Of a DNA stretch of 64,000 nt, positions 46,805 to 59,957 are shown piece after piece. Under the pieces are notes generated by a model. The model ran no database searches. It was not told where the DNA came from and worked only from the letters and a program-made list of their open reading frames with translations. The stretch's first letter is position 1, and every line of letters begins with the position of its first letter. The translations under genes and the position numbers were made by a program. This DNA is from Varanus komodoensis (lineage: Eukaryota; Chordata; Lepidosauria; Squamata; Varanidae), in NCBI RefSeq assembly GCF_004798865.1, contig NW_025335761.1, positions 21,790,426 to 21,854,425 of the forward strand. Direction: 5' to 3'.

Positions 46805-48306
46805 AAAGCTCTCTTGTTCTTATCTAACCACATTTTGGTCTCAGGATTCATGCGTGTGACATCAAGCGATGACACTAAGGAGTCATCTGTGTGTCGTAAG
46901 GACACACTTGAGTCAGTTCACAGTATCTGCTTTATCTCTGCTCCTCATTTCAAGTATTATAGCAGTGCTAGTTAACAATTTAGTTTTGTTTCAAAAATGG
47001 AAGCATGGCCACCACCCCTCTGCAATCCCACCTTATCTAGTCCAAGTGAAAGGGCTGTGGGCCACTCTGACTGGCGATGCGAGGGCTAGCAAGCACTCAG
47101 ACACTGCGGTGAGGCCGACAAGGGATGAGCTGCACCTGCCACTCCTCTTCTGACCCCCAAGAAGACACACACAAAATCATGAGCCATTAAGTTATTCATA
47201 CAACCATTAAAGTTTATGCAGTCAGCTCATATCTGGTGAAGGCAGAGAATCCTGAATGTGTTAAAACAATTAATAAGCAGGCAAGCTATTTCAGTTACAT
47301 TAATTGTTTTATCATGGCACAGGCTCACTGCAACAGCTCAGCTCATAACAACAGTGAACACCAAGTTCTTGAAAAACACAGAACAAAAAGGATGAAAATC
47401 CCAACTTCTACAAGACTGCAGTGCTTGAGAAAGGGCCATGGCAACTCAAGCGCCAGCTGATTGCTTCAAGCAGCAAAAGATGGCAGACAGCAGATAGGAA
47501 TGTTGACAAACCATCAGCAGAGGCTGTAATCATCTGAAGCAGTGTCTATCTCAGTACCTAAATTTCACAGCAAATATCTAGGATCTTTCCATGACATACC
47601 TCTACTCTAACAGATGTTCTTTGGCTACAGAGTTTGTACAAAGTAGCCAAGGCCATGAACAGGAATGATTGAAATGACATGGTTAATAGCAACCCTAAAG
47701 TCCTACCCACATGACTGTGAAGTTGTGGGCAGTGTGATCCTTCCTAATCTGGAAGGGTCACCCCCCGGAGGGTCATCCTCCACTGCCACCATTCTGGACC
47801 ACTGGGAGCAGTCGAGCATGAGTTGTGCACAGCTCACTTGCTAGGATGAACATGAAGATGTCCTAATACGATGCCCACTTCCTTGCCCCCAGGGTGTTAG
47901 TGGTGCTTTTGGTTGGGAGAACAATACTCTACCAGGACCTCGGTAAGCTGACCTGGGTAAGAAGTGGAAACAGACAACTGTTAAGTTTCTCATTTCTTCC
48001 AGTTTTCTTTGGTTCATCCCCCACTTTTCCCCAGTCTTAAGTTCAGTTAGCTCCAAATTTCAAGATGCTTTAAAAGTTTGCATGCATAAGCATTTTTGTA
48101 CACATTTCTAATAATACATGCATTTCGCAATGCATTTTGCACAAGAGACACACTTTTGCAACCAATGTTTCTAATCTAATGTGCTTTATTATTATTTCTT
48201 CTAATAGATGTGATTTTATTGGGGAAAATACAGAGAATTGCAAATTGCCAAGGTGAATGTAGTTTCCACTCACCGGGTGGTTTGAAATCACAGAATTAAG
48301 TTAGGG
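46805..48306. other. Unassigned intergenic sequence
   Basis: No gene or named repeat. Confidence 0.4.
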
Positions 48307-48412
48307 TACAATCCTATGAATGCTTAGACAGAAAAAACGGTTTCTAGCATGCTGATGGGGGAATGCTAGGAGTTATAGGGCTTTTCCGTCTTAAATATGC
48401 ACAGAATTGCAC
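48307..48412. repeat. Palindromic MITE-like unit related to 22732
   Basis: The left arm acaatcctatgaatgcttag plus acagaaaa and the right arm ttttccgtcttaaatatgca plus cagaattgca are imperfect inverses, with a loop containing gctgatgggggaatgctagg. The arm sequence is shared with the 84-bp unit at 22732-22815. Confidence 0.7.
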
Positions 48413-48414
48413 TC

Positions 48415-49680
48415 TAAATGAAGATGTTTCTTCCTCACCCCTAGTTACAACCAGTCATACTTGTTCTAGAGACTAAGATAGCTCAAGGATCACTCCACTG
48501 GCTACCATCAGTAGCCCAGGAGCAAACCAAAAGAACAGGATGCTGGGTGAGTACAGGAGCCCAAGAAGTGTTTGCAGTATTTCCTAGCAAAAATATAAAA
48601 TAAATAAAAAATAAAAAAATAAAAATATCCCAATAAATATTTTAGGGACCCAGGAAAAGAGATGAGTGGTCACATTGATCTCCAGCACCCCCACCTCTCT
48701 AGCACTGCCACATTGATACAATGATATTACACCCCACTTGCCCTATGTGATAAACAAACATATCAATTTTTCATCAGCCTTACTTCCAGCACCCAAGCAC
48801 ATAGGATGATGGGGCCATAAGACATTTTCTGCATGAAAGCAGCTCTGCCATGCCGGGGAAATGTCTTCGTCTCTGGAATGTCACAAATGAGCACTGTTTT
48901 TGACAGCAATTTAAATAGCGTTCTTGCTGACCTGTTCACAATGGGGCAACAGGCCTCTTGGGTTAAGCTGTTCTTACACAGCAGGCCACTTCTGGGAAGT
49001 GCCTTAGTCTGAACACAAAGGAAAAGCTCCAAAGAAAGAGATTCTAGGCTCTCTCCCCTACAGAGTCATGATAAAAAGAGTGCTGATTTAATTCAGTTCC
49101 ATCTGGATAAATGATGCTGATTTAATTCAATTTCCTTCTCTTCACCTTCCATCTGCTTTACCCAGTAGTTTTTGGAAAGCCACACGCTGTTTGTAAAGGG
49201 AAAGCATACTAAATGACCAACACACACACACACTCTCCAGTGTATGCAGCATAGCTGTTTCAGCAGATGCGTATCTGGACATTTTAAGAGCATAAAAGAA
49301 ATTGACTTCCCAAGTGAGATGGAACCCCAGGAACGATGCTGAGCTTCCAACTGGATGGAAGGCTCTGATCTGATGGCAAAGGAATTCACTTTCTTTCTTC
49401 CCACTCATGCCCCTTTGGGAGTGAGATCCTTGAACAAATTGCCCTACAGGCACCATTTCCCAGTAAGTTTGTCTTTGCCCATTAAGGAGGACTGCATGGT
49501 ACAAGAACTTAATCCTACTTGCAACACAAAGAGCAAAGGCCCTTTCCAACATCACCTTTTGAACAGGAAATAACATGCAACATACATGTTGATGGGCACA
49601 TGTGATTTCTCTGGTTGTGCACACAAGAACACGGGAAACAGCTATCTGTTACCACACAAACAGGTTTCACAGTAAACAAC
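48415..49680. other. Unassigned intergenic sequence
   Basis: No gene recognised. An A-rich block of aaat/aaaat units lies at 48590-48637 and a short CA run at 49220-49235. Confidence 0.4.
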
Positions 49681-49681
49681 T

Positions 49682-49809
49682 CTTCTCCACCTGGTGCCCT
49701 CTAAATATTTTGAACTTCATATCCCATCTTCTCTAGCCAGCATGTCTAATGGCTAGCAATGCTGGGTATTATAGTCCACAACAGCCAGTCAGCACCAGTC
49801 TGGGGAAAG
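49682..49809. repeat. Palindromic MITE-like repeat, both arms
   Basis: Left arm cacctggtgccctctaaata and ttttgaacttcatatcccat, centre agccagcatgtctaatggct, right arm gggtattatagtccacaaca and ccagtctggggaaagcc. Nearly full length. Confidence 0.8.
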
Positions 49810-50339
49810 CCACACTAAAGCTACGGGTGGAAAGCCAATGGTCCTTTACATACATGCCTTTCACATTGAAAATTTTAATAAAACACAAGAAGCAGTTACA
49901 TCTTCAGGCTTCTTTTAGGTATGCCCTGAAACATCAAAACCACGCAAAACACAAAAACAGAAAGTGGGAAACCAGCCCTTAATATTTTGGCAGCAATTCA
50001 CCAAAGATCAGTCGTGCTTTAGTCCTGGTCACAATTGACTCAGTCAGACTAAGGTGCCACTAACTTTCTAGGGTTGGAGCCCCTGTGCCTGCAAAACACC
50101 TCATTTACTGCTCTTTTAGCAAAGTGCCCCTGCCCCCAGCCCTTTCTACACGCAGTCCTTTCTGCAGCAATAGCAATATTTACTGTTATATCTTGGCTAG
50201 TATACAAAGCAAAAGTTGGTTACAGGTTCAAGAATCAAAAGAGTGAACTGTTTGCTCGCCATGGGTAAAGTTGACAAGCTTTTCCCATTTCTTGCCTCTG
50301 CAAATAAGCAAAGGTACTCTCGGAATAAATGTACCTTTT

Positions 50340-50455
50340 TCCCCTCAGAATATTTTTTTTAAAAAAAATGGTCCAAAGGCATAAGAATTTTAGGCAGAAA
50401 TCTTTCAATGTATTTTTTTCACCTTAAAAATATTTTTTTTAAAAAATATACAGAA
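50340..50455. repeat. Paired A/T-tract block
   Basis: Two near-identical self-complementary tracts, each tattttttttaaaaaa-like, lie at about 50350-50370 and 50429-50449. Either could form a short hairpin or intrinsic bend. No family assigned. Confidence 0.8.
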
Positions 50456-50622
50456 CATCTGAATACAGACGTAGCTTACATGGCTGAATTAGATATAGAC
50501 AACATTTGAGCAGATTTACAACTTTTAAATTTAAACCCTTTCAAGTCTGACATTCAGTGACAACCATACAGAGGGCTAGCAGCTTGTCAGCCCAATATTA
50601 AAGCCATTTTGCAAAATTCTGT

Positions 50623-50628
50623 TTTATT
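50623..50628 (-). terminator. Candidate poly(A) signal for INAFM2
   Basis: tttatt on + is AATAAA on the - strand. It is the first such hexamer after the INAFM2 stop that I find by eye; no AATAAA or ATTAAA in that sense was noticed between it and the stop. Cleavage would fall near 50600. Confidence 0.3.
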
Positions 50629-53084
50629 CTTTCCAAGAGTTTAACCATTCAGAATATCATATATTTGTCCCTACATGTTCAAAATGTCGGACTAGCAGTT
50701 TTAACTATACAACATATCAAAAAATATACCAGAAATCCCTCTAAGGGTACATATTTTGCTATTTGAGTAAATTAATAAAAAGGGGAGTGTGTCTTGCATT
50801 TTTTCTTGAAGGCTTGTGGCCCTCCCACACAACACATCCATCAGAGGTCACTGTCATATCCTTCCGTTGCAAAACATCTGCATTTTTGAGTGTGCTACTT
50901 CAGCCAGTGGATCGAGCTGACCAGGAGGGTGTAGCTAGCAAGCTTGCTTAGTTCAAAAGGAGGGAGGGAGGGAGGGTGGATGTGGGGAGCAATAAACCCA
51001 CCACTGAACCTCATCAAACTGTTTCACTGGTGTTGTGGGGCATCAGGCTTCTGTCAGTGCTCACAGCCATTGAGGCTGCAATCCTATACACATTTGCCTG
51101 GGAGTAAGTCCCACTGAAGTCAGTGGTGCCTGCACCTGAGGAGGCCTGGACAGGGTAGCAAAGCATGTTTCTTAAACCCCGTTTATGGCTGCTGCATAGC
51201 GGCTACTTCCCAGATTACAGTTTCCTATGGAGAAATCAATCTCCTTTTGGCTGCAAGTTCACAGATCAAGCAGCTGATGTATGGAGCAGTTTCCCAGTCC
51301 AGAGTATTCCCAGCAGAAAAAACCCATGCGTGACACATGACAATGTGCAGGCTCCCAAGGGGCAGCTGAGTCAGTCAGTTCCAACAAAAAAACAAGGAGT
51401 CTTACTTGAGAGGCTAATAACTATATTGTGGCATGAGATGAAGCATCCTTTGCACTCGATACATTAAGGTTCATGGAGCCACAACGGTGTTCATGTAGTA
51501 GATGCTCTTCAATACCAACACTTATTCGCCTGCAGTGTGCAAATTTGCAGTGTACAAAACAACTTTGATAAGGGTCTGTCGCCTCACCTCGATGGTAATG
51601 GCCAGATTCTTCTCAAACACATTTCGACAACTACAACTGTATGAGCCTTTTAAAATGGGCCTAAATTAAGTAAGTCTTATTTTCAGCTATGCAGTGAGTA
51701 TCAACCTTTTAAGCCATATTCTGTTCTCCTTACCAACATAATCATTCATGTTGGCAGCTCAGAGACCAACACAGTTTAAACTTCCAGTGTGCAGGATGAA
51801 AGAGAAAAGAACCGGCTTCTGCCATAGGTTCAAGAGAAGAGGCTGAGGAAGCTTCCACCGCGTATCTGAGGGTGGCTGCACCGGCTCCTTCATCTGCCAA
51901 TGAGTGGATGGTGGAACGGCTGCTTGTACCACTGTTCTGTCTATACCTGAAATATGGGCAGCAGGACATTTAGAATGCCATTCACCTGGTCACTTGTGCA
52001 GGAGTTCCATACATCCCCAACAAAGGAGCAGAGAGGTGGTCTGGGGTTTCCCCGAAAACAAAAACATAACCACAGGGCAGCTGCTTCCACCTTCCCCGTC
52101 CCATTCATTGCTGGGAGGAAGAAGCTAGCCACCTGCAGTCAGAAGGGTGAAATCACAACAAATTGGGAATGGCACCCGGGCAGCAAGCTGAGATCCAGCG
52201 GCTTGGTTCTCGCAATTTAAGGGCGCAGCTGAAAGAGCAGGGATGTTGATGAGTGAGAGTCAAATCTGCTGGCCTTTGCCTGGGAAAAGGCAGGAGCCAA
52301 CGATGCAAAGGTTAACTCTGTAATGTCGCATATAGCCCTAAGGCCAGAGTGTAAAGTGAGAAACGGAATAGATTCCTTTCAGACATGTTTACAGCAAAAG
52401 ATTGGATCCAGCACCTCTTTCCTGCATAAACAGTTAACAGAGTATGTGCCAAGCAAGCAGTAACAAAGCTCAGGGTCACCCGGCCCTGCCACCTGGGGTT
52501 CTGGGATGTGCTACCCCTTTTTGCGGCAGGTTAGCTGTGACTGCCCGAGCAAGCTTTCCCCAATAGCCCTTGAAACATCATTCAGCATCTGCTGTGTCTG
52601 TGAGTGTGTGAGTGTTCAGAATATCGATTATATAGCTCCTCTCTATGCGTTAACTAAGTGCATCTGTATACAAAGAATTTATACACAAGGATACAAAGGA
52701 TACATTTCAGATGGGCAGACATACCTGAGCTCCATTCCACGTGGCTCCCCCGGCCCACATTAGTTACCAATTAATAAAGCGCATTTGTAAAAACTAAAAA
52801 CATTACAGTTTCCCCTGCCCGAGTCCCACGGAGCGGGAAGCCAAGGCTTTGCAAGGCGAGAAAAGAGCGTCTCCACTCCGCTGCGGGTCGCAGTGCATGG
52901 TCGGGCGGCGGGGCCTCCGTCCGGGGCAGGCGACGGCCAGAGGGCGAGGGCGGCGTCCCTGAGGGCGTCCAGGGTCCCTGCTTGGCCCGGCGGCCACGGG
53001 CTCTCGGTCGCGACGCTCCCGGTAATCCACGGTCAGGATGCGGCCGGCGCAGCACGGCGGCGAGGGGTCTGGGTGCCTACGGCC

Positions 53085-53107
53085 TCCCGGGCCGGGCCGG
53101 GCCGGGT
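53085..53107. repeat. (GGGCC)n short tandem repeat
   Basis: Four tandem gggcc/ccggg units lie directly downstream of the INAFM2 stop codon in transcript sense. It is short and pure. Confidence 0.9.
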
Positions 53108-53109
53108 CC

Positions 53110-53574
<465 letters not shown>

Positions 53575-54654
53575 TCACGACATGCCCCCGGGCTGCTGCA
53601 GAGGGCAAGGCGGCGGCGGAGGCGGAGGGTGCTCGATGCTGCAACAGGCGGGCCTCGGAGAAGGTGCGCGGCGTGATCGATGGACCCGGGGCGGCAAGGC
53701 TCCTGCCGCCGCCTCCGCAGCCCTCGGAGGCAGGGAGGCAGGCGGCGGCGGCGGCTGGGAGGGCTGCTGGCAGCTCGGCCTGGCAGGCGCTGTCCTCGTC
53801 TTCTTCCCCGCCACTGAAGCGGCAGTCCGTGCGCGCTCAGCCCGGCTGCCCGCTCTTGCAGGGGAAGCGGGAGCAGCGGTTCCGTGGTGCTAAACTCCCG
53901 GCAGAGAGGAGGGAACGGACCCCGGCAGGGCAGGCGGCTATTAAAGGGGCAACGCAGCGAGGACCGGTGAGGGAGGAGGACCGAGGCGAGGACGCGGGGA
54001 GAAGAGGACCCCCGCCCCTGCCACGTCTTAAAGCGGCAATGGAGAGCAGGACCGCTGGCCCGTGTCCTGGCCGAGCGCCGAGCGCGCCCGTCGAGGTTCG
54101 GGGGGGGGAGCGCGGGGGGGGCCCAAGCACCATCCCTCGCACACCGCTGCCAGCACCCGCACCCGCTCTCTGCCCTGCTTCCCGCATTCTCTGATCCCGA
54201 GTGCGAGCGCGGGCGGATTGTGCAAGAGCGCCGGTCATCCCGCCCGGAGCGCACAGAGAGCGATGGTGGCGCAAACGTTTAGGGGGACCGGCCGAAACAA
54301 AAGCAAGATGCTTCTCGGGCAGCAAGCCCAGGCATTTTTGAGACGAGGGAGGGAGTCCCGCTGAGTGGAGTGGAACTTCCCTATGCGTCTCGCATGCCTG
54401 AGATTGTGCTGAACAGCTTCAGATATTTGCTCCCCCTGCTCACGTACGAAAGCCCTAATGCCGAGGACGGGATCGGGGGAACGGCCGCACTGGTGTGCTC
54501 TCGCTGGTCCAGCAGGGGACCGTGCATCACAGTCAGCTTGCAAGTCAGGCAAGTGGACGTCGGCGCTGCACCCTCTTTTGCCAGTCTCTGCCGTAAGGCT
54601 CAACGTGGGACACACAGATTTAGTCCTGAAATCATTCGGGGCTCATGGGCAATT

Positions 54655-55420
54655 TGGATATTGGTAAATATTATTTATTCATTGTATTTCCATACTGCCT
54701 TTCTGGGATCACAAAAACCTTTCTGGTTTACAAAAAGGTCAAATATAAACATTGTAATCAAAGACATATTTATTTATACAGGCATGTTACTAATGGACAG
54801 CTTTTAAACAAATGCATTTTAAGAAAGGAAGGAAGATTTAATAAACCAAGTTAAAGAGGTAAGAATTTAACACAGAAGGAATGTTTAGTGACAGCTCCGC
54901 AGGGAATGTGTTCCAAAGTGAGAGAGCAGCCCAGGAGAAAGTCCCTCTCTGTGCTCTCCCGAAACCAAACCTTTATGAACAAGCTTATCAAGCAGTGCCT
55001 CAGAAAGCCAGACCTTTAACCATTTAAGAGCTTTAAAACTTAGGTCTGCCGCTGAGTATGGAAAATCACTGGCAAATGGTGCAGATCTTTTGGAACTGGG
55101 GTAATAGGGTCATAAGACTGTGCATGGGTTGGCAACAGCCACTGAAGCTTCAAGGGTTCCCCCACACAAAACCACAGTCTAACTGTGATGTAATCAAGAC
55201 ATGGATAACTTTTCCCAGGTCCAACTGATTTAGGAATAGCTGTAACAGGCACGCCAGACGTTGTGCAAAGGTGCCTCTTATGTCAACTGCAGCCTGAAGA
55301 TCCAAGAACCAATGAACCGGGTCTTTTGCAGGGAGTGTGATTCCACCCAGAATATGTTTGATTGCATTCCCTGGTCTGGGGATTATAAAGCAAATTAAGG
55401 ATTAGGTGTGCGGTCAAAAC
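54655..55420 (-). mobile_element. Old L2-like LINE 3' portion
   Basis: Blocks match the antisense of the 2095-3080 copy in order: attatttattcattgtattt, ccatactgcctttctgggat, then gcagggaatgtgttccaaag, agagagcagcccaggagaaa and gtccctctctgtgctctccc. These are followed by gagctttaaaacttaggtct and a catgggttggcaacagccac segment. Old and diverged. It sits just upstream of the INAFM2 CpG island. Confidence 0.82.
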
Positions 55421-55555
55421 AGGATTAAATGTATGCATTGACAGTAATTACATATTTATAGTAATACTTTTAACATTACATAGATGTACAAGTCCAATTA
55501 ATGTAGGTATAGGAATCACAGTATCAGAAGGCAAGACTAACTAGAGAAAACAATT

Positions 55556-55712
55556 ATGTTAGGAAAAGCTGAAGGCAGAAGAAGAAAAAGAAGAACATGA
55601 GATGGACTCCATAAAGGAAGCCACAGCCTTGAATTTATAAGAACCGAGCAGGGCTGTCATAGAGTCACCATAAACTGGAGACAATTTGACAGCACATAAC
55701 AGAAGCAACAGC
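55556..55712 (+). mobile_element. BovB LINE 3' end
   Basis: The string ggaaaagctgaaggcagaag, then gagatggactccataaagga, agccacagccttgaatttat, gaaccgagcagggctgtcat and gagtcaccataaactggaga, ending atttgacagcacataaca, is the BovB C-terminal coding end and terminus. Compared with the usual element there is a gap of a few tens of bases after gggctgt. It is far from the fragment at 1-598 and a separate insertion. Confidence 0.9.
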
Positions 55713-55714
55713 AT

Positions 55715-57780
55715 ATACTGAAATATTCACTAGTTTTGCAAAATATTATTTTCCTTACAAAAATCACTATTTGAAGTAAAGGAAAAATATTTCATATTTT
55801 CTTTTAAAATTATAATTATAAACTCACTGAAGTATGTTTCACACAAGTCCTCTTGCTGGCTGTTTTGGCCAGTCACAGGCTGTTGAGGTCAAATCTACCT
55901 CAACAGTTGGAACTGGAACTTCACCTGTCCAACGTAACAGAAGCTCTAACTGTTGTTTACATGAGCACTTCAGATGACAGAGGAAAATTGAGAGCTCCTG
56001 GTCTTGACAGCAGCTAGTTTGTTTTAACATCACTTAAAAAACAAACTAGAGGCTGAAAGAAGTTCAGGAATCTATGTTTGTATTAAAAATTCCTAAACTT
56101 TGTGTCAGTAACTAGTAGCCCTAAGCCCAAATCTCACCTGGCTGGCTAATACCAATGCAGGGGCAAGAGAAGGTATATGTAAGGAGAGGCACCTGTTGCC
56201 ACAGATGGCCAGCAACCACTCTGGGACAGTGACGTTCATCCTTGGCCCTCCACTCTTTGTCTCAAAGTAGCCCATCAGCAGTGATTAACCCTTCTTTTTA
56301 TGATCTTTTGGTGGAGTTCTTTAGGGGTATCCAACATGGTCAGGCTCATAGCCTAAGCCGCTCTTGAATCTCCAGGAGGTGAAAAGTAACTGTGTACTTC
56401 CAGTGGCATCCATAAAAGGTTTCCGAATATGATGCCAATGGGCACCTGATTTTTTTTTCATTTTTTTACATACTGAGGTAGATTTCTATGGGACTCTTAC
56501 AACTTTCTAGCAATTATATGTAGCATACCAGCAAATATAACCAAATAAGTATCCATTTAAAGTTGACCCAGTCATATACCAAAAGCACTGGTAGTTTCCC
56601 CATCCATTGCATTATAGGAGGTGACTGTATATCCTTCCAACTTGGTAATATCAATCTTTTATCTGACAAAAGGATGCAGATAACCTATTTCCATTTGTTA
56701 ATTTCCACAACGCAGGTAAATGCTTTAAAAGAGTGTGTGCATTAGTGAATATCAAGACTGTTCCAGTACAAAATGTATCTGTACAATGGCTTCCTCCCCA
56801 GTAGAAATGTCTACAGGTCATTGCCAAAACATGTTTAAAGAAGCATTAGCTCTTTCACACTGTAGAGATGTTCCAGTGTCTGATAGGTAGCAAATGTTTT
56901 TTGCGGAATAAGATGCAGCCTGAGATGCATGGATGTGATAGGCAGATGCTAAAGTGTTGATCCACTGATTAGGCATTCTGTTCTAGTATCCACAACTGTT
57001 TCTCAAATGTGCCCACAGGTCCAAACAATGCAAGGACCTCTACTGTAGATGGTAATATGTGCTTTGCTTACATCAATATGTAGTGTAGGCTAACCCTCCT
57101 GTATCTGGGAGTCCTCTAGCTTGTTTCTGCTGAGTGGGGTCCTGGATGACTTCCTGAAATCCTGCCCTGAATGTACCCCTTTGCTCCAGTAGAACTAGTT
57201 GCTATATGATGGGCTGCTTGGCTTCATTCTGAGGAATTGTACTATACTTCTGTTCATCATCGCCTGACATGATGGCTGTACTTTATTTTCAACAGTACAG
57301 TTTGTGGTGACTTAAATATGAATTTATTATGACATCAGCTTTGGCAGACACACACAATCTAGCTATTGTTCTGTATTCTAGAAATTCTTGTTACTGGAAT
57401 AATACTCTTCTCTGCCTTTTTGAGCTGACCATGAATAGCCACATTAATGCCAATATAGTTTATTTGGAGTAAGTTGCAAACAGTTAGGCAAAGTGATGAT
57501 GGGGATCAGTGCAATTACTCTCAGAAGTGTTGCTTGTCATGCAATGCAAACTGAGTGAGGTTGGCTTGTTGCTATGGTTAAAAACCACCCACCCTACAAC
57601 TCTACAACAGCTGATGCAGATGCAACTGGTCTGCATAGGGGAGCTGATATGCCAGCATGGTTTAGTAACCATCCTGTGATCATGCAAACCAGGCCTGTAG
57701 TTCTGTAGCTTCTCATAACTACATTGTTAGGGGAGTGATGAGAAGCTGATTTGCAACCATAGGTCCAAAGAGTGGCCAGA
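55715..57780. other. Unassigned intergenic sequence
   Basis: AT-rich, no gene, no repeat I can name. Confidence 0.4.
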
Positions 57781-57781
57781 G

Positions 57782-57890
57782 CAGCCTTCCTCAACCTGGT
57801 GTCCTCCAGATGTTTTGTAGTGCAACTCTCCGTATCCTGATGGGAGCAGACATCCAAACCATCTGGAAGACACGAGTATGGGAAAGGCTG
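57782..57890. repeat. Palindromic MITE-like repeat, both arms
   Basis: Left arm cagccttcctcaacctggtg, tcctccagatgttttgtagt; right arm accatctggaagacacgagt, atgggaaaggctg. The arms are strongly similar to the family consensus, but the centre is shortened. Confidence 0.83.
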
Positions 57891-57894
57891 GATA

Positions 57895-59955
57895 AGAGCG
57901 TTAGCTAACTAAAACAGATAATTTGCACTGTGGTGACGTTATTTTCTTTCATGTTAAAATTCATGAGTACGGACAAAAAAGAAGAGAGGTCAAGCAAAAT
58001 ACAATCATGCATTCATATATAATGGAAAATAGAATATGACTGAATAAAGACTATCAATTGGCAGCGGGGATTCCCCTTCTATTAAGAGACTAATTTTTTT
58101 ACACAACAAAACTCAAATATCAGCCTCCAGCTCTTTTCTTCTCTTACAAACCTTGATTTTTTCCTTCTTTGTGCCCTGACTGGCTATTCAGAAAGGAACT
58201 CTTATTAAGTGGAAATTAGTCTTCCGGTTCCCAGGAGCCCAACATATCTGTCTTAAGTGGGCAATGTTACTGCAAGGGGGAAAGGAGGAGGAGTACCTTT
58301 ACAGCACAGCCAGTCTGCAAGATACCTGCTAGTGGGACCCACAGCAGCCGGGGGACCTGAAATCATTAATTTCCAAACAGAATGCTCCTTAAAATACTGC
58401 ATGGCTGTTGCTCGGCAGCCACTGGGGAATCTGGAAAATAAACGCATGAATATAATGCTGGGCTGCAGAGGTACAACAATTATTACAGAATTAAAGATTC
58501 TGTAATAACACATTTCTCCATATAGCACAAATCAGTCTTCCACTAATCTGTACCCTAACCTGGGGTACAACTCCTAATGTTTTGTACTGTGACACATATG
58601 GAGAGCACCAGGATGGGAAAGTCTGGCATCGCTCCCTCTGAGTTTGCTTTACAAATAACGATGCAGGGAGAAATGGCCCTTTTATCCCAAAAAGTAAGAC
58701 AATGCGAGGCCAAAGGCACTATACTTTGTGTTTTGCTTTCTATTTATACCCAAGGATGCAAGCACTGAAAGCCAAGGAGTTTTGCCACTGACTCCATAAA
58801 TTAATTGCATGTTGCTTTCTGGATGAGCAGCCTTTCACCTCTTGTTCATAAGATGAATAGGGGTGCTCCTCCCAAGTCCTGGCTAACGCTATCTGCTAAG
58901 GCAATGAAGACAGAACTGTTTCATATCCATCCACTAATTCATCTGTGGGCACAGTTTTTACTGCTTTGGTGGAAGTAAATCTCTCCTGGTTATTAGGACA
59001 TGACTAAGATCAAAATAAGTTTCTGCAGCCAGACTTTGTATTTGGCTGTGGCCAACACTAATCCTTAACAGTGGCCAGCAAGCATATGCAAACACCATTG
59101 AACTGGGAAATCCGTGGATAAACTGATCCAACCGAATAGATCACTACTTGGACTCTTGCACGCATTCTCTTGAAGAACCTGGAACTGGTAATTATCAATG
59201 ACGAAACTCCAGCCTGGATGGCTTAAATACCTATTTCACGCTTTAAAAATGCAATCAAAACCATGGCATAGTATCGCCTCATATTTTTGTGCTACTCTTC
59301 ATTTCAGATTAGCCATATAGGAGGTATTCCCTGTACTCAGTATTTTCACAATGATCCTGTGAGGTAGGTTACAGGTTAGTGCCCAGCATCTGGATCTCAT
59401 AACTGTTGAGATTTGAATCTAGGCCTCCAAATTCAGTACTTCTTTGCGTCATCTTGCTTGCTTTCAAAGAAAGGGTTCACCATGAATGCCGCTTTATATA
59501 TTTTTTTCCTAGATGATAAAAAGGACATGATAGTCAGCCTGAAATGTTTTTAAAAAGAGCAGGGGGTGGGAAAGAAAGCTAACTTTAAAAAATGAACCTT
59601 TAGATCTAGAAAGGTTCCCTATACTACCTTTGAAGTGTTAGAATCTGGATTAGTAAGAAATGGCTGACTGCTTTTTTGGGGTCAGCCGATCAAACTAGAT
59701 ATAATCCCACTTGCCTTAACAGCACACTTGTGCAACACTGGAGACCATGGGTTCATACAGCAGTGGAATGGACAAGCGAAAAACAGGTGACCCCAAAGTG
59801 CCTCCAGTCCACCAGGACCTGGGCTCCCTGGAAAGAGGCATAGAAGACAACAGGAGAAGCTTAAAAATGATAAAACAAACAAACAAACAAAAAAGTACAG
59901 TAAGTGGAGGAAAAACCAGGCAACAAAGGAAAAATACAGGTAGGTAGCATGGAAT
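57895..59955. other. Unassigned intergenic sequence
   Basis: No gene recognised. The stretch 59700-59955 may be the eroded left part of the CR1 that becomes clear at 59958, and holds an (AAAC)n run at 59873-59892. Confidence 0.4.
59873..59892. repeat. (AAAC)n microsatellite
   Basis: Five tandem caaa units at the left margin of the CR1 fragment. Confidence 0.93.
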
Positions 59956-59957
59956 TC

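Larger units (their letters stand above)
49810..53109 (-). other. Flank and probable 3' untranslated region of INAFM2
   Basis: Read on the - strand, this follows the INAFM2 stop codon. No other gene or clear LINE is seen. At 51068-51130 a short 'gcaatcctatacaca..gggagtaagtcccactgaa' unit belongs to the MITE-like group. The first AATAAA met on the - strand after the stop is at 50623-50628, which would give a 3' untranslated region of nearly 2.9 kb, similar in scale to the long human one. Extent is inferred, not shown. Confidence 0.35.
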
